This document shows positions 41,883 through 50,947 of a stretch of 64,000 bases of DNA, one piece after another. The DNA lies in the NCBI RefSeq assembly GCF_018070465.1, contig NZ_JAGPXT010000016.1, positions 62,001-126,000 of the forward strand, given 5' to 3'. The notes under the pieces were generated by a model, which saw only the letters and a list, made by a program, of their open reading frames with translations, was not told where the DNA came from and made no database searches. A program made the position numbers and the translations under genes. Within the stretch, counting starts at the first letter, position 1. Every line of letters begins with the position of its first letter. The stretch comes from Micromonospora sp. C95 (lineage in GTDB: Bacteria; Actinomycetota; Actinomycetes; Mycobacteriales; Micromonosporaceae).

Positions 41883-43073
41883 TCACCTCAGGGCGGCCCG
41901 TACCGGGGTGGTCTTGGCGGCGGCTTCGGCGACCTCGTCGGCGGGGTCGCTGTCCCAGGTGATGCCGCCGCCGGCCCAGACGTGCACGGCGTTGCCGTCG
42001 ACGGCGGCGGTGCGGATGGTCAGGCCGAGGTCGATGTGGTCGGGGCCGATCCAGCCGAGGGCGCCCATGGCGGCGCCGCGGCCGACGGGTTCGAGGGCGG
42101 CGATGTGGTCGAGGGCGGCGAGTTTCGGGGCGCCGGTGACCGAGCCGCCGGGGCAGACGGCGCGGAGCAGGTCGGCCAGGCCGAGGCCGTCGGCGACGTC
42201 GGCGCGGACGGTGGATTCGGCCTGCCACAGGTCGCACCAGCGGCGTACGGCGAACAGGTCGTCGACGCGGACGCTGCCGGTGCGGGCGACGCGGGCCAGG
42301 TCGTTGCGTTCCAGGTCGACGATCATGATGTGTTCGGCGCGTTCCTTGGCGGAGGTGAGCAGGTCGGCGCGGCCGGCGGTGGTGGCCGGGCGGGTGCCCT
42401 TGATGGGTCGGGTGGTGAGGGTGCCGGCGCGGACCTCGATGAGGGTTTCCGGGCTGGCGCAGCCGATGGCCCAGCCGGGGCCGGTGAGGGCGCCGCCGTA
42501 GCGGGCGCCGGGGAGGCGGCCGAGGCGGGTCAGGGCCGGCAGCGGGTCACCGGTGTAGGGGGCGCTGGCGTGGCCGACGAGGTTGACCTGGTAGACGTCG
42601 CCGTGGCCGATGGCGTGGCGGATCGCGGTGACCGCGTCGGCGTGCTGGTGGGGGGTCCAGCTCTCGGTCCAGGTGCCGAGCCACCACCGCGCTGGCGGGT
42701 CGGGACGCGCTGGGGCCGCCTCGGTGTGGCCGTAGACGACGACGGCCACCTCGGGCAGGTCGGCGGGGTTGGGTGCGCCGGGTGCGCCGCCGGCGAGCAG
42801 CGCTCCGGCGGCGGCGGACACGTAGAGGGCGGCCCCGCAGATGTCTTGGCGGTGGTGGTGGGCCGGGCGGGCGGGGCGGGCCAGGTCGTGCAGGTGCAGG
42901 CCGTGGTCGGCGAGGAACTGTTCGGCGTACGCGGCCGGGTCGCCGCCGTCGGCGGGGCGCCACTGCCAGCGGGCCCGTTCGACGAGTCGGCCGCGGCAGG
43001 AGGCGGGAACGGCGGGTGGATCGACAACCATCCGTGGGAGCGCTTCCACGACGTCCGGGCGGTTCATGCTCAT
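41883..43073 (-). CDS. pabB: Aminodeoxychorismate synthase component I (chorismate-binding)
   Basis: 396 residues. The chorismate-utilising core is complete: VYQVNLVGHASAPY, SPETLIEVRAGTLTTRPIKG (PIKGT), AEHIMIVDLERNDLARV, VCPGGSVTGAPKLAALDHI and a terminal GGGITWDSDPADE. The catalytic Lys in PIKGT favours PabB-type ADC synthase over anthranilate synthase. It makes aminodeoxychorismate for p-aminobenzoate, hence folate, with a PabA glutaminase encoded elsewhere. Shorter than stand-alone TrpE-like enzymes because the N-terminal domain is reduced. ATG 43073 or 43067 fit. Confidence 0.9.
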   Translation of the reverse strand: MSMNRPDVVEALPRMVVDPPAVPASCRGRLVERARWQWRPADGGDPAAYAEQFLADHGLHLHDLARPARPAHHHRQDICGAALYVSAAAGALLAGGAPGAPNPADLPEVAVVVYGHTEAAPARPDPPARWWLGTWTESWTPHQHADAVTAIRHAIGHGDVYQVNLVGHASAPYTGDPLPALTRLGRLPGARYGGALTGPGWAIGCASPETLIEVRAGTLTTRPIKGTRPATTAGRADLLTSAKERAEHIMIVDLERNDLARVARTGSVRVDDLFAVRRWCDLWQAESTVRADVADGLGLADLLRAVCPGGSVTGAPKLAALDHIAALEPVGRGAAMGALGWIGPDHIDLGLTIRTAAVDGNAVHVWAGGGITWDSDPADEVAEAAAKTTPVRAALR

Positions 43074-43151
43074 CCGTTCAGCGGATTTCCCGCGCACCAC
43101 GCGCACATCCGGTCGATGCGGCACGCTTCCGCTTGGTACTGTGCGTCACTG

Positions 43152-43168
43152 GTCATGTGAACCATGAC
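43152..43168. promoter_or_regulatory. Dyad between pabB and the DUF5999 gene
   Basis: GTCATG-TGAAC-CATGAC is a perfect 6-bp dyad with a 5-bp spacer in the divergent intergenic region, 29 bp before the DUF5999 start and 79 bp before pabB. Candidate operator. Confidence 0.4.
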
Positions 43169-43196
43169 ACAGTGCCCCCACAGTCCGGAGAACCCG

Positions 43197-43397
43197 ATGT
43201 GCCAGCACCAACCCACCTGTCCCTCCGCCGAAGCCACCGACCGGGAAGCCGCCAGGGTCATCGCCTGCTTCCGTGAACAGGGCTGGAGCCTGCTCTGCAA
43301 CGGCGTCATCGTCTTCGAGGACACCGGCGAGCTGCTGCCCGACGGCAGCAGCATCGCACCGCACCGAGGCCCCGCCCGACACGCGCTCGCCGCCTGA
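43197..43397 (+). CDS. DUF5999 family small protein
   Basis: 66 residues. MCQHQPTCPSAEATDREAAR followed by EQGWSLLCNGVIVFEDTGEL and LLPDG...APHR is the complete DUF5999 pattern, an actinobacteria-specific family of unknown role. The Cys/His cluster at the N-terminus (CQHQPTC) could bind zinc or iron. CGGAG lies 7 nt before ATG 43197; the frame is open upstream to 43164 but those residues are not family-like. Confidence 0.85.
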   Translation: MCQHQPTCPSAEATDREAARVIACFREQGWSLLCNGVIVFEDTGELLPDGSSIAPHRGPARHALAA

Positions 43398-43496
43398 GGC
43401 GACGTCACGATCCGTCACGACGTCTTTCCCGCGCCGACCCAGGCTAGTCCCCCGGTCAGGGACCGCCACGACCAGGTCGGCGCGGTACCGGACCGG

Positions 43497-46319
43497 TCAG
43501 TCCTCGTACGCCTGCGGTGACGGGCACGAGCAGACCAGGTTCCGGTCGCCGTACCCGCCGTCGACCCGACGCACCGGCGGCCAGTACTTCCCCGCCCGGT
43601 CCACCCCGCCCGGCCACGCACCCACCGACCTCGGGTACGGGTGCGGCCACTCGTCACCGCCGACCATCGCCGCCGTGTGCGGCGCGTTGGCGAGCGGACT
43701 GTCTCCGGCCGGCCACTCACCGGAACCCACCTTGTCGATCTCCGCCCGGATGGCGATCATCGCGTCGCAGAACCGGTCCAGCTCGGCCAGGTCCTCGCTC
43801 TCGGTCGGCTCCACCATCAACGTCCCCGCCACCGGGAACGACATCGTCGGCGCGTGGAAGCCGTAGTCGATGAGCCGCTTGGCCACGTCGTCGACGCTCA
43901 CCCCGGTCGCCTTCGTCACCGGCCGCAGATCCAGGATGCACTCGTGCGCGACCAGGCCCTTGTTGCCCGCGTACAGCACCGGGAAGTGTTCCCGCAGCCG
44001 CGCCGCCACGTAGTTGGCCGCCAGCACCGCCACCCCGGTCGCCCGCGCCAGACCGTCGGCGCCCATCATCCGCAGGTACGCCCATGGGATCGGCAGGATC
44101 CCCGCCGACCCGTAGCGGGCCGCCGCGATCGCCGGCCGGCCGTCGACCGGCGCACCGGCCGGATCACCCGGCAGGAACGGCGCCAGATGCGCCCGCACCG
44201 CCACCGGACCCACCCCCGGCCCACCGCCGCCGTGCGGAATGCAGAACGTCTTGTGCAGGTTCAGGTGCGACACGTCGGCCCCGAACCGGCCCGGCCGGGC
44301 GAACCCGACGAGCGCGTTGAGGTTCGCCCCGTCGACGTACACCTGCCCACCGGCGTCGTGCACCTTCGCGCACAACTGCGCGATACCCGTCTCGTACACC
44401 CCGTGCGTCGACGGGTACGTCACCATGATCGCCGCGAGGGTGTCCCGATGCGTGTCGATCTTCGCGTCCAGGTCGACCAGGTCGACGTTGCCGTCGTCGT
44501 CGCAGCCGACCACGACCACCCGCATCCCGGCCATCACCGCGCTGGCCGCGTTGGTGCCGTGCGCCGACGACGGGATCAGACACACGTCCCGGTGCTGCTC
44601 ACCCCGGCTGTGATGCCAGGCGCGGATCGCCAGCAGCCCCGCCAACTCGCCCTGCGAACCGGCGTTGGGCTGCACACTCACCGCGTCGTAGCCGGTGACC
44701 TCCGCCAGCCACCCCTCCAACTGGCCGACCAGTTCCCGGTAGCCGGCGGTCTGCTCCGCCGGCGCCAACGGGTGGATGTCCGCGAACTCGGCCCAGCTCA
44801 CCGGCTCCATCTCGGTGGTGGCGTTCAGCTTCATCGTGCACGACCCCAACGGGATCATGCCCCGGTCCAGGGCGTAGTCGAAGTCCGCCAGCCGACGCAG
44901 GTACCGCAGCATCGACGTCTCCGACCGGTGGGTGCGGAACACCGGATGGGTGAGGAAGTCACTGGTGCGGGCCAGCCCGGCCGGCAACGCCGCCGGCACC
45001 TCACCGTCGACGCCGTCGACACCGAACGCCGCCCACACCACCGCCAGGTGCTCCACCGTGGTGGTCTCGTCGCAGGACACACCGACCCGGTCGGCGTCGA
45101 CCAGCCGCAGGTTCACCCCACGCCGCCGTGCCTCGGCCACCACCTGCCCGGCCCGACCCGGCACCCGCGCGGTCACCGTGTCGAAGAACGCGACGTCGGT
45201 GACCTCGACGCCACCGGCCCGCAACCCGGCGGCCAGCCGCGCCGCCATCCGGTGGGTACGGGCCGCGATCTCCCGCAGCCCGTCCGGACCGTGGTAGACG
45301 GCGTACATGCCGGCCATCACCGCCAGCAGCACCTGCGCGGTGCAGATGTTGCTTGTCGCCTTCTCCCGCCGGATGTGCTGCTCACGGGTCTGCAACGCCA
45401 ACCGGTACGCGGACGCGCCGGCCGCGTCCCGGGACACCCCGACCAGCCGGCCCGGCAACATCCGCTCCAGCCCCGCCCGCACCGCCAGGTAGCCGGCGTG
45501 CGGCCCACCGAAGCCCATCGGCACCCCGAACCGCTGCGTGGTGCCGGCGACGATGTCCACGCCGATCTCCCCCGGCGGCCGCAGCACCGTCAACGCCAAC
45601 AGGTCCGCCGCCACGCACACCAGCGCCCCGGCCGCGTGCGCGGCCTCGACCAGCGGGGCGTGGTCGCGCACCGCCCCGGACGCACCCGGATACTGCAGGT
45701 GCAGACCGAAGAACTCCGCCGGCAGCGGCTCGACGTCCAGGTCCAGCACCCGCACGTCGATACCGAGCGGCTCCGCCCGACCGGCGATCACCGCGATGGT
45801 CTGCGGCAGGGTGTCGGAGTCGACCACGTACACCCGGCTGCCGGCCTTCGACGCCCGCCGCGCCAGGGTCATCGCCTCCGCCGCCGCGGTGCCCTCGTCG
45901 AGCATCGACGCGTTCGCCGTCGCCAGGCCCGTCAGATCCGACACCATCGTCTGGAAGTTCAGCAACGCCTCCAGCCGACCCTGGCTGATCTCCGGCTGAT
46001 ACGGCGTGTACGCCGTGTACCAGGCCGGATTCTCCAACACGTTGCGGCGGATCACCGCCGGGGTGTGGGTGCCGTGATACCCCAACCCGATCATGGACAC
46101 GGCGACCGTGTTACGGGCCGCCAGGGCCCGCAGTTCGGCCAGGGCGTCGGGTTCGCTGGCCGGCGGCGGCAGGTCCAGCCGGCCGTGCCAGCGGATCACC
46201 TCGGGAATCGCCGCGTCCATCAACTCGTCGATCGAGGCGTACCCGACGGCGTCCAACATACGGCGCTCGTCGTCGGGACCGGGACCGATGTGACGGTCGG
46301 CGAACTGCTCGGCGGTCAT
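43497..46319 (-). CDS. gcvP: Glycine dehydrogenase (decarboxylating), P-protein
   Basis: 940 residues, the long homodimeric form with both halves fused. It decarboxylates glycine and passes the aminomethyl group to lipoyl-GcvH. The N-terminal FADRHIGPGPDDERRML, MIGLGYHGTHTPAVIRRNVL and YTPYQPEISQGRLEALLNFQ blocks are intact. The PLP Lys is in LNLHKTFCIPHGGGGPG, and MKLNATTEM is also conserved. A single-aptamer glycine riboswitch lies 83 bp upstream, so glycine should induce it. gcvH is 6.7 kb away and gcvT is not in the window. Confidence 0.97.
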   Translation of the reverse strand: MTAEQFADRHIGPGPDDERRMLDAVGYASIDELMDAAIPEVIRWHGRLDLPPPASEPDALAELRALAARNTVAVSMIGLGYHGTHTPAVIRRNVLENPAWYTAYTPYQPEISQGRLEALLNFQTMVSDLTGLATANASMLDEGTAAAEAMTLARRASKAGSRVYVVDSDTLPQTIAVIAGRAEPLGIDVRVLDLDVEPLPAEFFGLHLQYPGASGAVRDHAPLVEAAHAAGALVCVAADLLALTVLRPPGEIGVDIVAGTTQRFGVPMGFGGPHAGYLAVRAGLERMLPGRLVGVSRDAAGASAYRLALQTREQHIRREKATSNICTAQVLLAVMAGMYAVYHGPDGLREIAARTHRMAARLAAGLRAGGVEVTDVAFFDTVTARVPGRAGQVVAEARRRGVNLRLVDADRVGVSCDETTTVEHLAVVWAAFGVDGVDGEVPAALPAGLARTSDFLTHPVFRTHRSETSMLRYLRRLADFDYALDRGMIPLGSCTMKLNATTEMEPVSWAEFADIHPLAPAEQTAGYRELVGQLEGWLAEVTGYDAVSVQPNAGSQGELAGLLAIRAWHHSRGEQHRDVCLIPSSAHGTNAASAVMAGMRVVVVGCDDDGNVDLVDLDAKIDTHRDTLAAIMVTYPSTHGVYETGIAQLCAKVHDAGGQVYVDGANLNALVGFARPGRFGADVSHLNLHKTFCIPHGGGGPGVGPVAVRAHLAPFLPGDPAGAPVDGRPAIAAARYGSAGILPIPWAYLRMMGADGLARATGVAVLAANYVAARLREHFPVLYAGNKGLVAHECILDLRPVTKATGVSVDDVAKRLIDYGFHAPTMSFPVAGTLMVEPTESEDLAELDRFCDAMIAIRAEIDKVGSGEWPAGDSPLANAPHTAAMVGGDEWPHPYPRSVGAWPGGVDRAGKYWPPVRRVDGGYGDRNLVCSCPSPQAYED

Positions 46320-46401
46320 GGGCGCTCCTGCGCGGGCGAGGGTCGACAGGTCGGCCCTCCCCCTCTGTCACACCCCGCGGGCGCTCCACAGTGCCTGACC
46401 C

Positions 46402-46487
46402 GACGTGGTCCTTCTGCCTGAGAGGTTCCGGGGAGGATTTGCCCCTTCGGCGCCGCCCAGCTGTCGCCAGGCGGTCTCTCCCACGTC
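46402..46487 (-). ncRNA. Glycine riboswitch (single aptamer)
   Basis: On the minus strand a 7-bp P1 stem, GACGTGG (46487-46481) with CCACGTC (46408-46402), encloses the glycine aptamer core: GGGAGAGACCGCC, then GCCGAAGGGGCAA, then CTCTCAGGCAGAAGGAC. The gap to the gcvP start is only about 80 nt and shows no second aptamer, so this is a singlet. Expected to switch on gcvP when glycine binds. The downstream leader could form an alternative hairpin with its GC-rich part. Confidence 0.92.
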
Positions 46488-46560
46488 GGTGCTACCGGCG
46501 CGATCAACGCTACCAGCGGGCCCCCACGGCCCGCACCGAAGCCCCTGACCTGTCCCCCGG

Positions 46561-47439
46561 TCACCCGCCGACCGGACTCGGCACCGGCAGCGTCGCCGGA
46601 CCCACCGACGTCCCGGCACCGAGCAGCCGGTCGGCCAACGCCGGCAACACCCGCCCCAACGGTGCCTGCACCCGCAGACGCGCGTACTCGTCGCCACGGG
46701 TCGGCCCCTGGTTCACGATCACCACCGGCACGTTCCGCTTCGCCGCCCGCAACACGAACCGGCGCCCCGACATCACCGTCAACGACGACCCCAGCACCAG
46801 CAGCAGCCGGGCCTGCTCCACCAACGCGAAACACGACTGCACCCGCGCCGCCGGCACCGTCTCGCCGAAGAACACCACGTCCGGCTTGAGCAGCCCACCA
46901 CAGGCCACGCAGTCGACCGTACGGAACGCCGCCACCTGCGCGTCAGCGAGATCCACGTCACCGTCCGGGTTGACCTCGACGGCCTGTCCGGCGAACCCGG
47001 CATTGGCCGCCCGCAGCCGCCCGTCCAACTCCGCCCGCGACGTACGACGCCGGCACCCCAGACAGACCACCTCGTCGAGCCGCCCGTGCAACTCCGTCAC
47101 CTCACGGCTACCGGCCGCCGAGTGCAACCCGTCGACGTTCTGCGTGATGATCCCCGTCACCAGCCCACCCTGCTGCAGGCGGGCCACCGCACGGTGCCCC
47201 TCGTTGGGTGCCGCCCCGGCGATCACCCGCCACCCCAGGTGGCTGCGCGCCCAGTACCGCCGACGCGCCACCGCGTCGGCCAGGAACGTCTGGTACGTCA
47301 TCGGCGTGTGCCGGCGGGCGACACCACTGGGCCCCCGATAGTCGGGAATGCCCGACTCGGTGGACAACCCGGCGCCGCTGAGCACCACCACCCCACCGGC
47401 AGCCACCAGACCCGCCAGCGGCTCGATCAGCTCCTGCAC
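46561..47439 (-). CDS. Sir2 family NAD-dependent protein deacylase
   Basis: 292 residues. NAD-binding GAGLSTESGIPDYRG, TQNVDGLHSAAG with catalytic His in ELHGRLDEV, the zinc site CLGC ... CVAC, and LGSSLTVMSG with VIVNQGPT show a complete, probably active sirtuin. Bacterial sirtuins remove acetyl or succinyl groups from lysines, for instance of acetyl-CoA synthetase, and link deacylation to NAD status. GTG 47439 (VQELIEPLAGL) is chosen; the open frame upstream to 47523 reads as Arg-rich noise. Confidence 0.93.
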   Translation of the reverse strand: MQELIEPLAGLVAAGGVVVLSGAGLSTESGIPDYRGPSGVARRHTPMTYQTFLADAVARRRYWARSHLGWRVIAGAAPNEGHRAVARLQQGGLVTGIITQNVDGLHSAAGSREVTELHGRLDEVVCLGCRRRTSRAELDGRLRAANAGFAGQAVEVNPDGDVDLADAQVAAFRTVDCVACGGLLKPDVVFFGETVPAARVQSCFALVEQARLLLVLGSSLTVMSGRRFVLRAAKRNVPVVIVNQGPTRGDEYARLRVQAPLGRVLPALADRLLGAGTSVGPATLPVPSPVGG

Positions 47440-47559
47440 CCACCCATCGTGCCTCAGCGCCGCCGCGGCGACGAACGCCAGCGACGAACGCCACCGGCGG
47501 CGGTGAACCGCCACCGGTGGCACCCACGGACCGCCGCAGCGGCGCCGGGCGGGCTCGCC

Positions 47560-48282
47560 TCAGCGCTGCTGATGCCGGGGCAACGACCGGCCCGCCGCCA
47601 CTGCGGCCGCCGCCGGCTGCGCGCCGATGCGCTCCATGGTCCGGGACAACTGCTCACTGCCGTCGTCCAGATGCCGCGCCGCCGCCTGCATATGCGAGAT
47701 CATCATCTCGCCGTAGATCCGCAGTGCCTCCCGCGCGGCCACCCCGTCGTCGAAGGTCGGACCCGCCGCCACGTGGTAGTCCTGCACCGCCCGCTCCGCC
47801 TCCTGACGGGCCTCCTCCACCGCCGCCCGCACATAGCTCTCGTACTGGGTACGGGCGTACTCGGCGACCCGCCGCGCATAGTCGTGCGCCTGCGCGATGA
47901 TCTGCTCGGCCTCCCGCTGCGCCGCCGAGAGCAGATTCACCTCCTTGGCCGCCGGCACCTTCGACGTCGGCTCCGAACTCGGAATCACCCCGTGCCGGTG
48001 CAGCTCCACATGGTCGTTGAGCCGCTCATTCTCCGCCCGCAGGTTCGCCACCTGCGTCGACAGCAGATCCAACTCGTCGGCCACCTGCACCCGGAACCGG
48101 TCCACGTCGTTCTGGTCGTACCCGCGACGCCCGAACGACGACGACCCGAACTCCCACCGGCGCACCCGGTCGGCGGTCATCCGCACCTGCACACCGGTGG
48201 CGACCTGCCCACCGTCGTACCGGCCGACCGGAACCGCACTCACCGCACCGGCCCGCCACTCGCGGCCACGAGGCTCACTCAC
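47560..48282 (-). CDS. DivIVA-domain coiled-coil protein
   Basis: 240 residues. The DivIVA-type motif is FGRRGYDQNDVDRFRVQVADEL (about residues 50-71), followed by a predicted coiled coil (LSTQVANLRAENERLNDHVE) and a second helical region (AAQREAEQIIAQAHDYARRVAEYA). DivIVA/Wag31 relatives assemble at curved membrane and direct polar growth. This one has an atypical 35-residue N-terminal extension before the motif, unlike true Wag31, where the motif is at the very N-terminus. GTG 48282 overlaps the flavohemoglobin-like gene by 4 bp, so the two are translated together. Confidence 0.8.
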   Translation of the reverse strand: MSEPRGREWRAGAVSAVPVGRYDGGQVATGVQVRMTADRVRRWEFGSSSFGRRGYDQNDVDRFRVQVADELDLLSTQVANLRAENERLNDHVELHRHGVIPSSEPTSKVPAAKEVNLLSAAQREAEQIIAQAHDYARRVAEYARTQYESYVRAAVEEARQEAERAVQDYHVAAGPTFDDGVAAREALRIYGEMMISHMQAAARHLDDGSEQLSRTMERIGAQPAAAAVAAGRSLPRHQQR

Positions 48283-49457
48283 CGGGCACCTCCGGAATCG
48301 TCAGAGACAGCGGGGCCTCCCACCGCCGTCCGCCACGAGGGGCCGTACCAGTGCCTACCCAGACCCTCGTGATGAACCTGCCCGGCATGGAAGCCGGACC
48401 GGGTCAGAATCGCCACCGTGTGCGACACCATGTCGTCGGAACCACACACGTACACATGCCGGGACCGCCAGTCACCGTCGGCCAGCGCCCGGTCCACCGG
48501 ATACACGAACTCCCCCGGCCGGTTCACGTCCAACCCGACCACCTGCGTCACCGACAACCACGGGTACGAGGCGGTCAACTTCTCCAACGCGTCACCGTCG
48601 TAGAACTCGCTGCGCGAACGCGCCCCCACGTACACGTCCACCCGACGCCGGGAACCCTCCGCGGCCACCTGCTCCACCAACGCCTTCAGCGGCGCCCAAC
48701 CGGTACCACCGGCCAACAGCAGCAGATCCGCCGAACCGGCCGCCCGCAACGTCAACCCGTCACCCACCGGAGCGGCCAGATGCACCTGGTCACCCACCGC
48801 ACACCCGTACACCAGCCGCGACGACACCGCACCACCCGGCGCCGCCCGCACATGCAACTCCACCGTGCCGTCCGCCCGTGGCGCGTTCGCCGGCGAGTAG
48901 TACCGCCACGACCGCACCGCCGGATGCGACACCCCGACCGACTGACCCGCGGTGAACGGCAACAGATACTGCGGACGCAACGTCAGCACCGCCACGTCGA
49001 ACGCCCGCCGCTCGTGCCCCACCACCTCCGCGGCCCACCACGGTGGACTCGTCGCCTCAGCGGCCTGCGCCGCCTCGGTCATCACCTGCGCCACCAGCCC
49101 GTACGCCGCCGTCCAGTCCTGCGCCAACTCGTCGGTCCACTGGTCGGCGAGAAAATGCCGCAACGTCGCCAGCAACGCCTCACCCACCGCCGGGTAATGC
49201 TCCGCCCGCACCGCGAACTTACGGTGGTCGACGCCCAGATCCTGCAGGAAACCCACCAGCCGGTCCACCTGGTCCACCTGGGACACGATGTGCCCGAGCG
49301 CGGTCACCAGCCGATCCCGCTGCCCCGCCATGTTGGTCGGGAACATCTGCCGGGTCTCCGGATACGCCAGGAACAGCGTCGAATAGAAGTAGAGCGGCAC
49401 CTGGTCACCGTGCGCGGCGACCAGCGACCAGCTCTGCTTGAGCCGGGGCACGTCCAC
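48279..49457 (-). CDS. Flavohemoglobin-like globin/reductase
   Basis: 392 residues, in line with Hmp-type proteins. The globin part (1-140) has FYSTLFLAYPETRQMFP (B10 Tyr, CD1 Phe) and VDHRKFAVRAEHY with the proximal His. The reductase has FAD motif RSWRYYSPANAP, GGAVSSRLV, NAD loop LLLAGGTGWAPLKAL and CGSDDMVSHTVAIL, where flavohemoglobins have CGPxxF/M. Expected to oxidise NO to nitrate with O2 and NAD(P)H. The reductase Ser in place of the usual Pro in CGP is a small deviation. It follows the truncated-hemoglobin gene by 2 bp. Confidence 0.88.
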   Translation of the reverse strand: MDVPRLKQSWSLVAAHGDQVPLYFYSTLFLAYPETRQMFPTNMAGQRDRLVTALGHIVSQVDQVDRLVGFLQDLGVDHRKFAVRAEHYPAVGEALLATLRHFLADQWTDELAQDWTAAYGLVAQVMTEAAQAAEATSPPWWAAEVVGHERRAFDVAVLTLRPQYLLPFTAGQSVGVSHPAVRSWRYYSPANAPRADGTVELHVRAAPGGAVSSRLVYGCAVGDQVHLAAPVGDGLTLRAAGSADLLLLAGGTGWAPLKALVEQVAAEGSRRRVDVYVGARSRSEFYDGDALEKLTASYPWLSVTQVVGLDVNRPGEFVYPVDRALADGDWRSRHVYVCGSDDMVSHTVAILTRSGFHAGQVHHEGLGRHWYGPSWRTAVGGPAVSDDSGGAR

Positions 49458-49459
49458 GC

Positions 49460-49858
49460 TCAGGCGCCCGCCTGGTCCCCGCCGGCCACCACCTGGTCCT
49501 GCACCTGCGCCAGCACCGCCTGCACGTCGACGATGATGTCGCCCGGCACACCCAGCTGCGTCAACGTCGCCGTCAGATGCTCACCCACCTTGACGTAGTG
49601 CGCCACCGGAATGTTCAGGGGCTGATGCGCCGACGCCAGGTCCCGGCCGGTGTACTCGTTCGGACCACCGAGCACCACCGCCAGCATCAACGCCAGATGC
49701 CGACGCTGCCCCGCCATGTCCACCTCGGCGAAGTAGCCGGCAAGTTCCGGGTCGGCGAGCACCCGGTCGTAGAACAGCTCGACAGCGGCCTTCACCGCTG
49801 CCGCCCCACCGATGCGCTCGTAATGCGAGACCGGAGCGGTCTCTTCGGTAACCGTCAC
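49460..49858 (-). CDS. glbN: Group I truncated hemoglobin
   Basis: 132 residues, short 2-on-2 globin. HYERIGGAAAVKAAVELFYD is the N-terminal block with B10 Tyr; GQRRHLALMLAVVLGGPNEY and RDLASAHQPLNI (proximal His F8) complete the haem pocket. Group I members of mycobacteria (trHbN) bind O2 tightly and dioxygenate NO. GTG 49858 is supported by GGAAGGAAA upstream; the open frame to 49906 is not family-like. First gene of a three-gene unit with the flavohemoglobin-like and DivIVA-domain genes. Confidence 0.92.
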   Translation of the reverse strand: MTVTEETAPVSHYERIGGAAAVKAAVELFYDRVLADPELAGYFAEVDMAGQRRHLALMLAVVLGGPNEYTGRDLASAHQPLNIPVAHYVKVGEHLTATLTQLGVPGDIIVDVQAVLAQVQDQVVAGGDQAGA

Positions 49859-49965
49859 GGGTGTTTCCTTCCGTCGTGAGGGGACGCGCGGTGTCAGCGC
49901 ACGCAACGACGACCCGCCGACGTCGTAACCACCCCACGGCAGCGACGGCCGACAGGCCGTGTCGG

Positions 49966-49994
49966 ACGATAGCGTGCCGCGCCCGCCCCGTCAC
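49966..49994 (-). promoter_or_regulatory. Candidate promoter of the glbN unit
   Basis: Minus-strand GTGACG (49994-49989), a 17-bp spacer, and TATCGT (49971-49966). Predicted start near 49959, about 100 nt before GTG 49858. No clear NO-sensor site was seen in the 293-bp gap 49859-50151. Confidence 0.45.
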
Positions 49995-50151
49995 CGCCGA
50001 CCCATCGGATTCCCGGCAACAACCAGACACGAAGAGTCACAAAACTCTCCCAGGACCGTTACCCGCACGCACCGCGCACTCACCGAAAGTGATCGACGGC
50101 GACGGTGTCACCAGCGGTGACGCGGCCACCCGGGCACCACAGTGGAACAGC

Positions 50152-50748
50152 TCAACCCGCCCGCCGACGGGCCCGACGCGCGGCCAACTCGTCGCCCACC
50201 GCGCCGCCCTCGGCACCCTCGGCCGGCCCCGGCTCCACCGGCACGGCCGCCGGCTCCGCCGGCAGATGCGACAACGAACCCTGGATCTCCTTGAACGCGC
50301 CACCGATCGCGATGCCGAACACCCCCTGGCCGCCCTGCAACAGGTCGACCACCTCCTCCGGCGAACGACACTCGTACACCGTCGTCCCATCGGAGATCAA
50401 CGTGATGCCGGCCAGATCCGCCACCCCACGCGAGCGCAACGCCTCGATCGCCTTACGGATGTTCTGCAACGACACCCCGGCGTCCAGCAGCCGCTTCACC
50501 ACCTTCAACACCACCAGGTCGCGAAACGAGTACAACCGCTGCGTGCCGGAACCCGACGCGTCCCGCACACTCGGCACCACCAGAGACGTACGCGCCCAGT
50601 AATCCAGCTGGCGGTAACTGATCCCCACCGCATGGCAGGCCGTCACACCCCGGTACCCCACCGCACCGTCACCGTCAGTTGCCGACCCGGGCATCCCACC
50701 CGGCTCACCCGACACCGCACCCTGATCGGAATCCCGCGGCTCGTACAT
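50152..50748 (-). CDS. MerR-family regulator (Rv1830 orthologue by position)
   Basis: 198 residues. The MerR winged helix begins late, at VTACHAVGISYRQLDYW, followed by VVPSVRDASGSGTQRLYSFRDL and VVLKVVKRLLDAGVSLQNIRKAIEAL. There is no metal-binding Cys cluster at the C-terminus; instead a beta-rich segment (GITLISDGTTVYECRSPEEV) follows, as in actinobacterial MerR proteins linked to the ftsR-garA cluster. ATG 50748 has GGAGG about 10 nt upstream. In the syntenic mycobacterial region the equivalent gene regulates cell-division genes. Confidence 0.85.
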   Translation of the reverse strand: MYEPRDSDQGAVSGEPGGMPGSATDGDGAVGYRGVTACHAVGISYRQLDYWARTSLVVPSVRDASGSGTQRLYSFRDLVVLKVVKRLLDAGVSLQNIRKAIEALRSRGVADLAGITLISDGTTVYECRSPEEVVDLLQGGQGVFGIAIGGAFKEIQGSLSHLPAEPAAVPVEPGPAEGAEGGAVGDELAARRARRRAG

Positions 50749-50947
50749 CCCGACAACCTCCCCGTCAGTGCGGTGCCACGCCCCTTCCGGGACGCGCACC
50801 CCTCGACACGGCAACCCTATAGCGACCGCCAGGAGTTACCACGGAGAAACCGTCGCGACACGCCGTGCATCGACAGCGATGACCGTCACCATAACCGACA
50901 GTCACCACCCGCACGGCCTTCCCACCGACACCGACACGGCCGGACCC

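Noticed and set aside
43641..46421. Open frame of about 926 codons opposite gcvP
   Set aside because: Arg/His/Pro-rich translation with no domain; a GC-bias shadow of gcvP, which has all catalytic motifs.
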